Source of the DNA: Paramecium octaurelia
Lineage: Eukaryota > Ciliophora > Oligohymenophorea > Peniculida > Parameciidae
Length of the DNA stretch: 64,000 nt
Direction: 5' to 3'
Assembly (NCBI GenBank): GCA_905182995.1
Contig: CAJJDP010000006.1
Span: forward strand, 439,163-503,162
Positions within the stretch are counted from its first letter, which is position 1, and every line of letters starts with the position of its first letter. Made by a program: the position numbers and the translations under genes. Below the pieces are notes generated by a model that searched no databases, was not told where the DNA came from, and saw nothing but the letters and a program-made list of their open reading frames with translations. Below are positions 36,505 to 48,047 of this stretch, piece by piece.

Positions 36505-36906
36505 ATGGGTTTATGTTCTTCATCTTAACAGAAATAGCCAAGACCATTAATTAGATTGGTGAAAGTTGAGATAGATAACAAGAACGACAATTATTAGTAA
36601 ACTTTAGATCTTTGGAGAACTATCGATAAATAAATACTTTTGTTAAACAATAGTGATTAGATTTCATCAAAGTTATTAACTTAAATTGAATAGATCAACA
36701 CTTTCTTAATATTAAACTAAGGACAGAACTTAAAAAAAAACTTATAGACCTTTTTTAAACTATTTGACGATTTTTAAATTTCATTTACTTAGGAAATAAT
36801 GTAAAATGAATCAATTTGGGTAAATCATTCATAAATATTCAAAAATCTTGATTTATTATGTGAAAATTTTGCCGATATTGGTTTTTGTTCAAAAGGTATA
36901 TTATGA
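36505..36906 (+). CDS. Small protein with N-terminal MGLCSSS myristoylation-like motif
   Basis: An intron-free reading gives 133 aa. A GT..AG pair of 25 nt that spans the stop would instead give an end at 36949. The N-terminus MGLCSSSQ fits an N-myristoylation site (Gly2, Ser6) with Cys4 as a possible palmitoylation site, suggesting membrane attachment. The rest is helical and polar (LWRTIDKQILLLNNSDQISS) with Leu/Ile repeats that could form a coiled coil. No family recognised. Same-strand neighbour ends 41 bp upstream, and the convergent gene's stop is 80 bp downstream (or 37 with the alternative end). Confidence 0.55.
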
Positions 36907-36985
36907 AGATAATATGTTAGTTTAAACTTAGTCCTTAACTAAATATTGATAAAACTGAGATAAATTAATTTGTGTATAATGATCA

Positions 36986-38285
36986 TCAATTTTATTTCCT
37001 TTTCTTACTTGTGTTGATTCTGAGAGGAAAGTCAGAAAAGAGCTGGAAAGCCGATGATTTTAATAAAGCAGTCTCATAGTTTTTAACGCTTTTATTTTTT
37101 CTTATAGCATTATATTTGGGAGAAATAAAACCGCTCAAGATAATATCACTTTATTTTTAGGTTCTATATTTTTATTATTTTAATCTAAGTGAGCTTATAG
37201 AATCTAATAAAAGGGAATATTTACTTAATGGTTCAGAATATCGACCCATATCGCTTAATATAGGACCAGATTCAATAGTTCTTTTTTAATTATTGCGCTA
37301 AGATTTGATCTCTTACACCTTTGTCTTTGGCGTAAAGTAACCTTTGATTGGCAAAGGCTTAATTCTATATCTTTTGTGTTGTTCATAATATCGATTTACT
37401 GACTTTTATACATGGGAATTTTAATCCATCAGTTCTTTAATCATCTTTTCATATCTTTAAGTGATAATTTCGACTGTACTTTCAACTGGAATGTATACTG
37501 ATTATGTATTATCAGCTGATTTATCTTTTAACCTTGTTATGCTGCTTATTAAGCTAATAAATCCTATTAGTTTTTAAAATATATGGATACCTCCTCCCTG
37601 TAAATACAAAATTTTTGTGTTATCATCGATAGATAGCACATCATATACATTTCTATTACTATGTCTACTGACGGTATAGCAATATTTATTATGAAGATCA
37701 TTTAAATATCTTAGTCCATGGACTCCAAGGATCAATGGCTCACTGTAAAATTTCTCATTTCTATTGCATCGGTCTTCTCTTGATTTTATATTGGTTAATA
37801 CTATTCATAATTTAGCAAATGCGAGAGCTCTTGTTTTAATTTTTATCGCTGAAAATTGATTATAAATTTCAAAATTCCCACTAAAGGTTCATGAATAATT
37901 TATTGAATTGTCGTTCTGAGATTTGGTTAATTAACAATATCCTAACATAATTATTACCCCTATTTAGGAAAATATATCTAACATATAAAAATATATAGAG
38001 TACTTATGTCTTCACTAAATAATATTGAGTTATCTTTATGTATTTTTATATAATTTTTGGGAGGAATAGTTTGCGAAAACCTTCCCCTAAATGTTTATAC
38101 AGATGATTTTCAAAGTTTTCTCTTTTCTATTCTCCTCTATAGATCTCATCTGACAATTCCCTCAATATTCCTATTTTAGTTCGATTATCCTCATGCATCT
38201 AATGGCCAATTACTCTTATCATAAATATCACTTCTTCTCTAGCTGCCAAAATACTTAAAAACAACTATAAAGGATTCTATTGCAT
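36986..38285 (-). CDS. Unidentified 407-aa protein
   Basis: Three introns (26, 23, 27 nt) give 407 aa, a length divisible by three. N-terminal half: helical (LSILAAREEVIFMIRVIGHQ, LYKHLGEGFRKLFLPKIIQK) with an amphipathic pattern, then LVGILKFIINF. The middle contains FYSEPLILGVHGLRYLNDLH and YDVLSIDDNTKILYLQGG. The C-terminal 180 residues are basic and Ser/Lys-rich. The 27-nt intron has no in-frame TGA, so retention would insert nine residues. No family is recognised; there is no signal peptide and no convincing transmembrane helix. A competing start at 37808 would make a shorter protein, but the upstream exon reads well and joins in phase. Confidence 0.65.
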
Positions 38286-39164
38286 TTAATTAATATGAAT
38301 AATTATTACTTAATTAGGTTTCATTCTTTACAAAAAAATAATTAAATCTTAAATTTCTTAAAACCTAAAAATTTTACATTTGGACTCAAAGAATAATCAA
38401 TTTTATTTAAGTATTTAATTTATAGAGGTCACTTTTTAAATTATTATTAATCTAGAATATTTAGTTATATATTCTTGTCATTTATAGATAAACATGTAAA
38501 TCCAAATTAAATTTAGAAATTGTACAATTATTTTACCAAAGTCATATATAATTTAACAGTTTAGATTGAAAAGAATAAATAATTTACTTTTTTATTAAAC
38601 ATAAATTAATATTAATTAGAACTTTATACGTTAAGCCTTTAATTTATTAGTCAATGTAAATTAATATTTGAGAGACTAAATTGGATTGAATATTTTTCTT
38701 CATTTTTACCTTATGTTAGTTTCGATTAGTTTGATGTCAGACTTCTATTTATTTGAGATTGTTATATTTAGGTAAGATGATTGTTCATAATTTCAAAATT
38801 GATCATAAAATTCTAAACAGATTTATGCAATTGTACAATTATTAAAAATGAACATCATAAATAAGACAATCTTTAATAGTTAAAAAGAGTAATAGTTGTA
38901 ATGTTGCTGTCCTTTTTACAACCTATTTAGAAACAGGAGTTAAATTACTCTTTGAACATTATTATTTTAGCTTTCATCTTAAAGCCAATTAAATATTAGT
39001 TTTAAATAAAATATTACTCAATAGGATATGAATTGAATATTAAATACTTTAATGGTTAATAGACATACGAACTTACTCGGGTTTCAAGAATCAATTAGTT
39101 TGATATAGAAATTAAATTTTGAGAATAAATCAAATATATTGACAATAAATTTGAAAATTTAAAA
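38286..39164. other. Intergenic, very AT-rich, with a repeated 12-bp palindrome
   Basis: 879 bases with no credible frame on either strand. The perfect palindrome AATTGTACAATT occurs at 38518-38529 and again at 38829-38840, about 310 bp apart, each followed by ATT. This is the longest gene-free stretch in the first 43 kb. Confidence 0.5.
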
Positions 39165-40932
39165 TCATGTGTTCTTATCACTATTTATTGAGTTGTTTAT
39201 TGCTTGAGTGAACTCATTAAAATTGTTCTTACAGGTAAGGTTGATGTCTGCAAATGATTCTGAAAGAACTATTTAGGCTTCCAAAAGTACTTATTGGAGG
39301 TGATATGCAAATTCATCTTTACATTTCTGAAGAACTTCATAATTTAAATCGAATTTTAATGGAAATATATCAGGTATTATTGATGATATTGTTTCATATT
39401 AATAATCCGAAAAAGACTTTACATTTAAACCATAAAAGTTTAGTTTACTTTAAATTTCTTTGTCATCTAAAAATTGTTATTTATTTGTCAAAAATTTATT
39501 TATATAAATATTCCTAAGTTCATGTTCATTTTTAGAGCATTTAATTAGTGGTTATTCCAAAACATTAGTGTTTTGGCTTATTTTTTTTGAGATTTATTCC
39601 AGTGTATTAGAAATAAACTTTTTAGATTCATTACTTATATTAAGAGCCACATAAATTTGGTCATAAAATATTTCAAAATTGAATTAAGGTATTTTTTGAG
39701 CAAATTCATCTTAAATAAACTAAAATCTATTTAAATAAATACTATTTTTTTATTAGACTCTCTTAATAGTATTAATTAATATTTCATCTTTTCAATTTCT
39801 TAATAAATGATTTATTAAGATTCCTAAATCTGTTTTTCAAAAATTTTATAGTTTTTATAGAATTAATTTTGATAATTTTAGAGTCTTTTGTAAGCTTAAT
39901 AATTTTAATTACTAAATTCAATTTTTAGTTAACCTGAAGGTGAGGATAAATGATTTAATTAAGCATTTCTAATATTTTTCTCATTTTATGTATAATGGCT
40001 AAAATTTTTCAGACGGAGTTCATTAGCCTTATTATCGTTTAAAAATAACAAAAAATAATCAAGACACCTTGTTTTTGGTTTGTTATAGTAAGTATTTAAG
40101 GCATTCTTGAATTATTAAATTGATTATTACCTCCAAATGTAATTGAAAATTCTATTTTTGATCATATTAAAGTTTATATCCAGAATACTCTGGAAAATAC
40201 ATTAACATTATTTTTTCCAAAGTCCAAAGATCTTCTTTTGATCTTTCGACTTTCCAGTTAAATGGTTAGGTCTCAATACAAAATACCTAATTTGAAAAAA
40301 TTAGATTTTTAGTATTAATAGTAGTAACTTTAAAACTAAGTTTTACATTCTCTTCAATATATTATATTTTCTTTTGACATACATGATCTTTCTCATATTC
40401 AGAAAATACAATTTAATTGTCCTATGCTTAGGGTAAAGTATTACAAATTGAATTTAACACCTCTCCTTATAAATCATTTCTAGAATTTATAAATCATCTT
40501 TGGTATAGGCATTCTATTATGCTTATTCCTTAGTTATTGAATTAGGAAAAACTGATTTGGCTGTTGATCTTTTTGGAATTAATCTACTTTGTTTCAAAAC
40601 ACGAGTCTCACAATTCTCATCTTAAAAATTTTGAACTTAATTTTATTAATTGATCTATAATCAAATATATGATTTACTTTATGTGACTATTCTTGAGAAA
40701 TTATTTAATCTTTATTGCCTGCCTTTTGATTTTATAATTATTAATATTGTTTGACTAATAAATTTAAATCATCGAAATCCCACTTATACAATTCATCTTT
40801 AAAATTATGCAAAATTTTACCTTTATCAGGATATTTTTCATAAGCATAGCTTTGGAAATCCTCCTCATTATACTATTTATTAATAATTTCATTAATGAGC
40901 AAATCTTGCAATTTCTTTAGATTTTAATCCAT
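39165..40932 (-). CDS. PX/sorting nexin paralogue, downstream member of tandem pair
   Basis: A many-intron gene; exons were pieced by frame and family logic. The N-terminus (LQDLLINEIINKQYNEEDFQSY, then DKDELYKWDFDDLNLLVKQY) is a clear paralogue of the N-terminus of the next gene at 40996-42687. Both have an intron at the same DK|D position. A PX-like part follows (IVFSEYEKDHVCQKK..., ETQPFNWKVERSKEDLWTLE, then a YFPEYSG segment). The C-terminal 200 residues are helical BAR-type (DEFAQKIPQFNFEIFYDQIY, LEQISKKISQNTNVLE, CKDEFAYHLQQVLLEAQIVL). Sorting nexins of this build bind PI3P and bend endosomal membrane. The PX core is divergent and the Arg that binds the 3-phosphate is not obvious. Ends at TGA 39165-39167. 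Confidence 0.7.
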
Positions 40933-40995
40933 TTTCAAACTTTATAATTTATTTATTAATAAATTATCATATAATAGACTTAAAATTAAATAATA

Positions 40996-42687
40996 TCAAT
41001 TCGATTTTTCTTTTAGCATTTCATATTTATTAACTAAATCGTTCCATTATTCACACTAATAATTTAAAAATATTCATACATATTTTTGACAGAGTTTCTA
41101 CTTTGAAGAAAGAAATCCCCCAAAGTTTGAAACTACTTTAAGCTTATCAACTCTGAATTACTCATCTAGAGCACAAGAAAATTCTTATAACATATAAACT
41201 AACTGATCTTGAAGTTATTAATTTTATTGAGTTTCTTGAACGTGAAGAAAGCCTTTCAAGTATTCAGAGTCAGTTAATAATTTGTCATTTTCTGATTAAT
41301 CTAATTTATTTTATTACATTATTTTTTAAATTAATGTTTTTAAATCGCTATTTCTAATAAGATCATCTTTTTTTTTATTTAATATATTATAATCTTGGAC
41401 AAACTTACTTCTAATATCATAAACATTTTAATGTAATCTAACAAAGGATTTATGACTTCTTAATAATTTTGCAAATGTTAATTTTAAATTTTTATCAAGT
41501 AATGTACAAGAATCATTTATTTCTTATGTTATTTAATTAAAATGATCATTTACCAAATTGATGTACTCAATAAGGCTAATTTGTTCAGGATATTTTGGTA
41601 ACGTATTTGTTAATTCCATCAAACATTAAGTAGCATTTCCTAAAAATTCTTATGACTTTTTTTGATATGCACAAAATTCATTCATGTTACAAATAATTTG
41701 GTTAAGAAGATTAATGGCCGTTTTTGGATAAGTTGATTAATCTAAGAATTTTTTATATCCATCAAAAGATAAAGAAACCTTAATGTCTCCTGTTTTTGTC
41801 TATTTTTATTGTAATTTATATCTCTTTTCCTTATATAATTCTTCTTTTAACTTTTTTTAAAGTAATTATTAATTTTCTTCCTTAATAAACCATAAACAAG
41901 GCTATATTGTTCTGATTAAAGGGATTTAATTGTAAAGTAAGAGTAAATTCTAACATTGTTTAACAATTTACTTTGATTGAGAGAATAATGTTGTCCATCA
42001 TTGGTTGCATTTCTTCCAATTTAGTTAATTCTCCATAAGGAAATCTAGGAATCTATAAATAGATTAATATCATACTATTTTTTCAGGAAAGTATTGACAA
42101 ATAACATTCCTCAGATCATCAAATTCTTATAATGTTCTTGAGACCTTATATTGCATTGGAAATGTCTAGATTGAAAAAACCACAATTTATTTCTATGTGA
42201 TAAAAGACCATAATCCAGAATCTCTTACTTCCTAAGGACTAAATTATCATTTTTGTTTACTGGGAAATCTAAAATTATAACTCAACATCCTTTTCAATGA
42301 GGTATTTCTCTTACTAACACTTTATAACTTTTTCATAGGGATCCAAAGAGATATTATCCTACATAGTTTAGGTATTATACAATATAGATTTTATGTTAAT
42401 TTGAAACAATCACTGAGTATAATTTCTCATCAATATTTTAGAATCCGTAAATTTCCTCTTCTTATTTTGGAGTTTGCTTTGAAGTGTTCTTTGAAGATTA
42501 AAAGTTTTCAATACACAACTTTAAGTCTTCATAATTCCACTTTGAAAGATCGTCTAAGGTCAAATTTTAAATGTTTACCTTTATCTGGTGCTTAAACTTA
42601 AACATATTACTCGAACTCTTCTTGACTATATTGTTTATTTATGATTTCTTCGATTAAAAGTTTCTATAATATTTCAATATTGTTCAT
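40996..42687 (-). CDS. PX-BAR sorting nexin-like protein
   Basis: Start ATG 42687 (MNNIEILQKLLIEEIINKQY); stop TGA 40996-40998. After the N-terminal segment shared with the paralogue comes a PX domain: SIQTFPMQYKVSRTLQEFDD, LRNVICQYFPEKIIPRFPYG. This matches the family's R-x-Y/F-x-x-F-x-x-L....FP....P core. The C-terminal 330 residues are a long helical BAR region (NLLNQIICNMNEFCAYQKKS and following heptads). Several introns of 22-25 nt are clear. One border before the PX core cannot be satisfied by a normal-sized GT..AG intron (the best pairs are 16 or 43 nt), so that junction is uncertain. Likely role: endosomal sorting on PI3P membranes. Confidence 0.78.
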
Positions 42688-42717
42688 TATTATTAAGAGT
42701 TATTTAATTAATTGTTA
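42688..42717. promoter_or_regulatory. 30-bp divergent intergenic interval
   Basis: Separates the sorting nexin ATG (42687, minus) from the importin-like ATG (42718, plus). It is AT-rich and too short for two ordinary promoters. Confidence 0.45.
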
Positions 42718-43162
42718 ATGGAGGTACTTATTATCAGTTGATGTATGAAGTATAGATTGAGCAAGAGTAGACAGTAGTAATACGAGAAACCAATAAAAAA
42801 AGAGAACAATTCCGACATGATTTGAGAAGGAAGGCTTTAAATGAATAATTTAAAGTAAAAATAATATTCTAAATAAAAGAAGAAGAGAACACCTAAAAAA
42901 GAATTAGATATGCTAAATCTACTGAAAAAACTTAGGAGTAATGAATCAGAACTAGTATTAAATCAATTTATTGTTTTAGTGTCGAGTATTAAGATTAATG
43001 TAAGAAGCAAATCTCGAAGAAAATGAAGATATAGCAATGTTTTTGCGTGAGTTAATGCAAGAGAATTAGAATTAGGAGATAAGATTATTGTGTAAATAAT
43101 TAATAAATCTTAAATTCTGTTGCGTGCCTTAGCATTTAATGAAAAATCGATAACAATATTGA
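42718..43162 (+). CDS. Short importin-alpha IBB-like protein
   Basis: Introns of about 32, 25 and 25 nt leave 120 aa. Residues 5-40 look like an importin-beta-binding (IBB) domain of importin alpha: VVIRETNKKREQFRHDLRRK then ALNEQFKKKRTPKK. The matching pattern in importin alpha is ELRK-x-KR...L-KRR. After this there is room for only one armadillo-like helix pair (NEDIAMFLRELMQENQNQEI RLL) before TGA 43160-43162. Importin alpha is normally about 520 aa with ten ARM repeats, so this is either a truncated copy or an IBB-only adaptor. The first 32-nt intron is longer than usual; an ATG inside it would give a start without that intron. Confidence 0.6.
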
Positions 43163-44286
43163 ATGATTTTGTATATATATTGCACTTATAAATATTATAT
43201 TTTGAATCTATGAAATAATTGATTCAAGTGCAAAGCAAAACCACCTAATAATTTTGATAAATTGAACTTAATAGAAAAAAAGGGCACACTATTTTCAAAC
43301 TTTTATTATTATCAAATTTAATCACAGGTGTAAATTTGTATTTAAATAAATACTAATTACATATTATAGAAGCTTAGTATAATCATCTAGAAAGGAATTT
43401 AAATTATATTAATATAATAAATCACAATATATTAGTTCTACTCAAACAATGAAATTCAATTAATTTTCATACACTAACTTACTATTTTTAAAGCCTTTTA
43501 TAAGAAGGTTTTACTATATTTGACTTCTTATATAAGGTTTTAATTTAAAATTAAAATTAATATAAAAATAAAAAATACTTATATCACTCATAAAAATTTA
43601 TAATATAAACAACTATTTGTTCTTTATTCATATAAGATTACTTATATATTATTCATTTATTATTAAACATTAAAATTGATGTTAGAAATCTTAATTTTAA
43701 GATAAATACTAATGTTTATTTTTATGTTCTTAATATTTAAAAGTATTTTAAGTAAATGTCTCAAAATGTAAATAAATTCCATAATAAGATTGCTAATATC
43801 TATCTAATTTAATGAATATTCATGTCCAATATAACTGTAATAACAATACTTGCTGCTTGTACAAAATCTAAAGCTTCTCTAAAACAAATCAATCCGCCTG
43901 AAAAATATTGTTCGACATATTTTCTTAAGCAAATAAAAGAAAACGGTCGAATTATCTGGAAATTCAATAGTGAATCAGAAAAATGTTTTTTTTCATAAGA
44001 TTGATATCTCTAAAATGCTTTCTATAATTAAAATTGTATGTATTAAGATTCAGATTAGTTTAAAAATTTAATTTTGAAATGTATAAATACATCATCTCTT
44101 TTTTTATTCAAGCCCAAGAATAATCATACTTTTACTATAACTCAAAGTCAAATCTCTTAATCAATTATTTTTTATCCTTCCTAGTTTACATCTATTACTG
44201 TTGATTCGATATCACTGTAATTTTATTGACAGACATCTATTAAAGGAATTTAGACTCAGAAATTGACTATTAAACTTAGTATTATT
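43163..44286. other. AT-rich region with an ambiguous ORF
   Basis: 43163-43800 is very AT-rich and holds no credible gene. From 43822 to 44229 a plus-strand frame (MSNITVITILAACTKSKASL..., later KYCSTYFLKQIKENGRIIWK) is open except for one in-frame TGA at 44002-44004. The minus strand over the same bases also has a long open frame. I could not decide between a small secreted protein, a decayed gene and chance. Confidence 0.35.
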
Positions 44287-47200
44287 TCAAAATTCTCTCC
44301 TTTTAAACTAATTATATTTTGATGATTTACTTTTATAAGAAGTTTCAGTTTGACATGTATCACAGAATGGTATTTTAAATATGCCTTTTAATACACAATA
44401 GTCATGAAAAACATGGGAACAAGTAAAAGCAATAGCAAGTTCAGAATCGATTATATGATTTTAACATCTTTGGCAAATGTGATTGCAGATCCATGCACTT
44501 TACTAAAACTTAATGAATTATTACATTAATTTCTTTCAATTATTGTATGATCTGGTATTTCTCATTACTCTAGATTAATGAAGTTTCTTTTAATGTTCTT
44601 AAATCATCATGAAACTTACTCACAACTCTATAAATAGTTTATCTGAAAACTGACACTGGCAATTCAGGATATTTTTAATTTAATAGATCAAATATCTTGG
44701 AAACTTGGACTCTATCACTAATTCTTGCTAAGTATTCACTTAAATAAAGACTCAATAAATCTTTTACACTTTAAGGAATATTTGGCATTATGAATGTTCT
44801 TATTTTATTTTAATTTATGTATAAATCTACGAAATACATCCATAAATTCTAATCATCATCATAGATATTTTAGTTTTATTTTAAATCTTCTAAAATTAAT
44901 TAAATAATTGTTTCTAATTTATATTTCAACTTTTCTGTGCAGACACTATCAAGAGTTTATTTTTTCATTAAAGATGCTATTGATTTTTTGATTTTCTTTA
45001 AAAATGAATTGATATATATATCCAAGGCTTGTTTTATAGATCCACTAATTTAATGAATATAAGCAGCTGCCTAATTGATTTTGAATTCCTTTGTCAATTT
45101 CAAAGCTTCATCCAATGGAAAACTCATGCTTTTAATAGCCTACAACACTTATTTAGGTTAAGTTTCACATAACCTTTTAAGATAGAGTATTTTTGTTTAA
45201 TCATTGATTAAAAACACTTTTTAAGATTAAAATAAGTAGGATATGAAATTAGCAAAGTATTTTTAATCTTCAAAATCTTTTTGAAAACAACTCAAAATTT
45301 AAAAGTGTTTCTGATGAAAATGCTTTTCAATTAACTTATATGTTTACTATTCATCGATTGTAATTAAATACTTCAGAATTTCTAGAATAAAATCATCATT
45401 TTGTTGATTCAAAATCATTGGCCTTAATTCAACCAATTATTGAATCCATGGAAATATAAGTTCCCTGATTTAAGAGTTAACATTTTTAAAAGCTTCAAAT
45501 GCCATTTGATAATGTTGTTATTGAGAATATATAAACACTAAAGCCAAAGAAAATTTCTTTACAATTGAAGCTGAAGACTCTAAATCTGATAATTGCCTTT
45601 CTGTAAGTTTTTTTGACATCATTACTCGGATGATAAATTGATTAACTAATAATACATCATTATTTAGTGATAATAAAAACTCGTAGTTTCTACATAATGT
45701 ATAGATTGTGTCATAAGCTACTGAAGATGAAAAAGGAAACTTTTGAATTAATAGTTTGGCTGTTAAATAAGATATCCAAATATCTGATTTATTAAACTCT
45801 AATTTTCTAACTGATAAATACATTTTTCTATGAACTGAACTTTTTACATTAATTTCGTCAAAATCAAAAAGAGATCCTTCAGTCTCGTCAACCTGTACTT
45901 TTAATACAATCTCTGCTCTACTATCCTCAATACAAGCTTATGCTTTGCCAATATAAAATTAATATATTATGTCAAATGCTTCTTTCGGATCTTTATTAAT
46001 AAATTTTAATAAATTTTCGCTCACAAAAAGAAACTAAATCAAACTACGTAATGCATTAGCAAATTCTTCATCAGTTAGATTCTTTCCCTCAAAGGACTTG
46101 CCTTCTAATATGCTCAATATATATTTCTGGCACTCATTTTATAATTTTTCCCCTCCAAACAATTTAACGAGTGGAGTCACAAAATCTTGGGATACTTAAC
46201 AGACGTAGATCATCTCATTGTACATTTTCATTTATTCACAACAAGAAATTAAAATAGCACTCGATATTCTACTAAAATCTGTCGAGCAAACTAAATGATG
46301 TATCATCTCGACATTTTGTTAGTTTTAATACAATTTGCATAATTCATATAATTACTAATCAGGTATATATGGAATTTAATGCTATCGAAGTAAACTTTCA
46401 ATTGTCTATAAAAATACTTCTTTGTATCCTAAATCAGAAGCAACATCACTGATGATAGTAAATAAGTAATGTTCTAATTTGGTTTTGATTAAAAACTTAA
46501 CAATCTCAGATAAAGATTAAACTGTTAAGTTTTGCTACTTACCCAAAAACAAGCATTCAGTAAATGCTAATTTCTGGAGTAATTCTGATAATTAATCTGA
46601 GGGTGCAACTTTGATAAGTAACAAATCTCCATTCATGATCCTAATTGCATTTTACATGGCTTTCCTAAATTCTAATTGATCAGCTTGATTCTATAATAAG
46701 GTTCTACAATCTTAGAGAGACAAGAATTCAAATGTGTCTTCTGTTAAGCCTAACATAAAATGGCCATTGAATTTTTTGATTTTCAAAGATTGATTGAAAT
46801 AGTTCAACTTATTTTCGCATTTCTTGAATTCAGTTGCATGCACCAAAGCAAATCCATCCTCAAATAAAACCACAAATATATCAGAATCACAGCATTCTAA
46901 TCCATTTATTTTTTTATCAGCTTCCAATTGTTTAACTCCTATTTCATCAACTGTGATAGAACCTCCCTAAATTTCATACATAAATAAATGAATGACATTG
47001 CCATAGCTACAACAGAAAGAATTTCTAATTTAACTGTTGCTATCTAAACAAGTCGATAGACATGCCCATCCAGCATCTATTTGATCATTCTATAGATTAT
47101 ACAATTAAATGGGTGCTTCTTTGTTAATTTTGTTTACTCTAATAATTGAAATTCGATTGTGCATTTGATATAATAGGAAGGCATAATTTTCATTACTACC

Positions 47201-47857
47201 TTGCATAACTAGCAATTCGTAAAGAATGCTGAATCCAGGAGAGACAATATTTTTTTCCTTTTAATCCACAATTTACCCATTTGATGTTATCTCTTAAGTT
47301 GAAAATTGTACATTTCTTTTATTGAAGAGCTTAAAGATGTTACATTTGATTTTAGTTGAATTGCCCTTGAGGTCAGCTATCACAATTTCATACCAATCTA
47401 AAAGTTTTTAGGATTCATTTATCACTCTTAAAAATGAAAAAGGAACTTAAACTAATCCTAATTTATGGGTTCCAATAATCGAAAAATCCTTTGAGATTTC
47501 AATTAATAAAATATGTTCTAGCTATCCAATAAACAAACAATCTTCAGTTTCTTAGATCACAAGTGAATTTTATATATCGAGTTTCTGAATCAATTTAATT
47601 TCACTCCTGAGATCAAAAACTTAGACTCTTTTCTGACTGCCCAGATATACGAATCTGTTTGAGCAATGCATAATGTTGATATATTCTTGAAAGGGTAACT
47701 TAACAGATTGCTTGACAATTATGGGATTAACAAATTCATTTTCGAATTAATATTCTTATAGCGGATGTTTAATAATTTCTTGATATGTGACTTAAGGATG
47801 CGAATTTAAGAATTGATGAAATTATTCAAAGTTTTTGTATTCTACAAATTTAAACAT
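44287..47857 (-). CDS. Vps8/Vps41-like vacuolar sorting protein with C-terminal RING-H2
   Basis: A large multi-exon gene (about 1,100-1,150 aa). The N-terminal third reads as beta-propeller (KLPFQEYINIMHCSNRFVYL, CSYGNVIHLFMYEIQGG, GLECCDSDIFVVLFEDGFAL). The middle is alpha-helical, like a clathrin-heavy-chain-type solenoid (MYLSVRKLEFNKSDIWISYL). The C-terminus is a RING-H2: C-x2-C, 13 residues, C-S-H-V-F-H-x2-C, then C-x2-C (FCDTCQ). This order is that of Vps8 (CORVET) and Vps41 (HOPS), tethering complexes for endosome and vacuole fusion. Which of the two is not clear from sequence alone. Start is ATG 47857 (MFKFVEYKNFEQFHQFLNSH); stop TGA is at 44287-44289. Exact intron set not fully worked out. 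Confidence 0.65.
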
Positions 47858-48047
47858 AAAATTTTTATAAATAAAAAATATTAAGCATCTTAAATCAATT
47901 AAGAATTTTGTGTTCAAAACTAAAATATGAGTATTTGATATCAATATAGCATTAATCATTTTCTGTTGTATCACTATGCTGTATTAGAGATTTAATTAAA
48001 GCCACAATCATTTTATTATTATTATTTAAATTATTTAATTAGTCAAA

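Noticed and set aside
36986-37808. Separate shorter gene starting at 37808
   Set aside because: A 23-nt intron joins it in phase to an upstream exon with good coding character, so one gene of 407 aa is simpler.
38286-43162. Very AT-rich gene-free island from 38 to 43 kb
   Set aside because: At first it looks non-coding, but with 22-26 nt introns removed it resolves into two sorting nexin genes and an importin-like gene; only 38286-39164 is empty.
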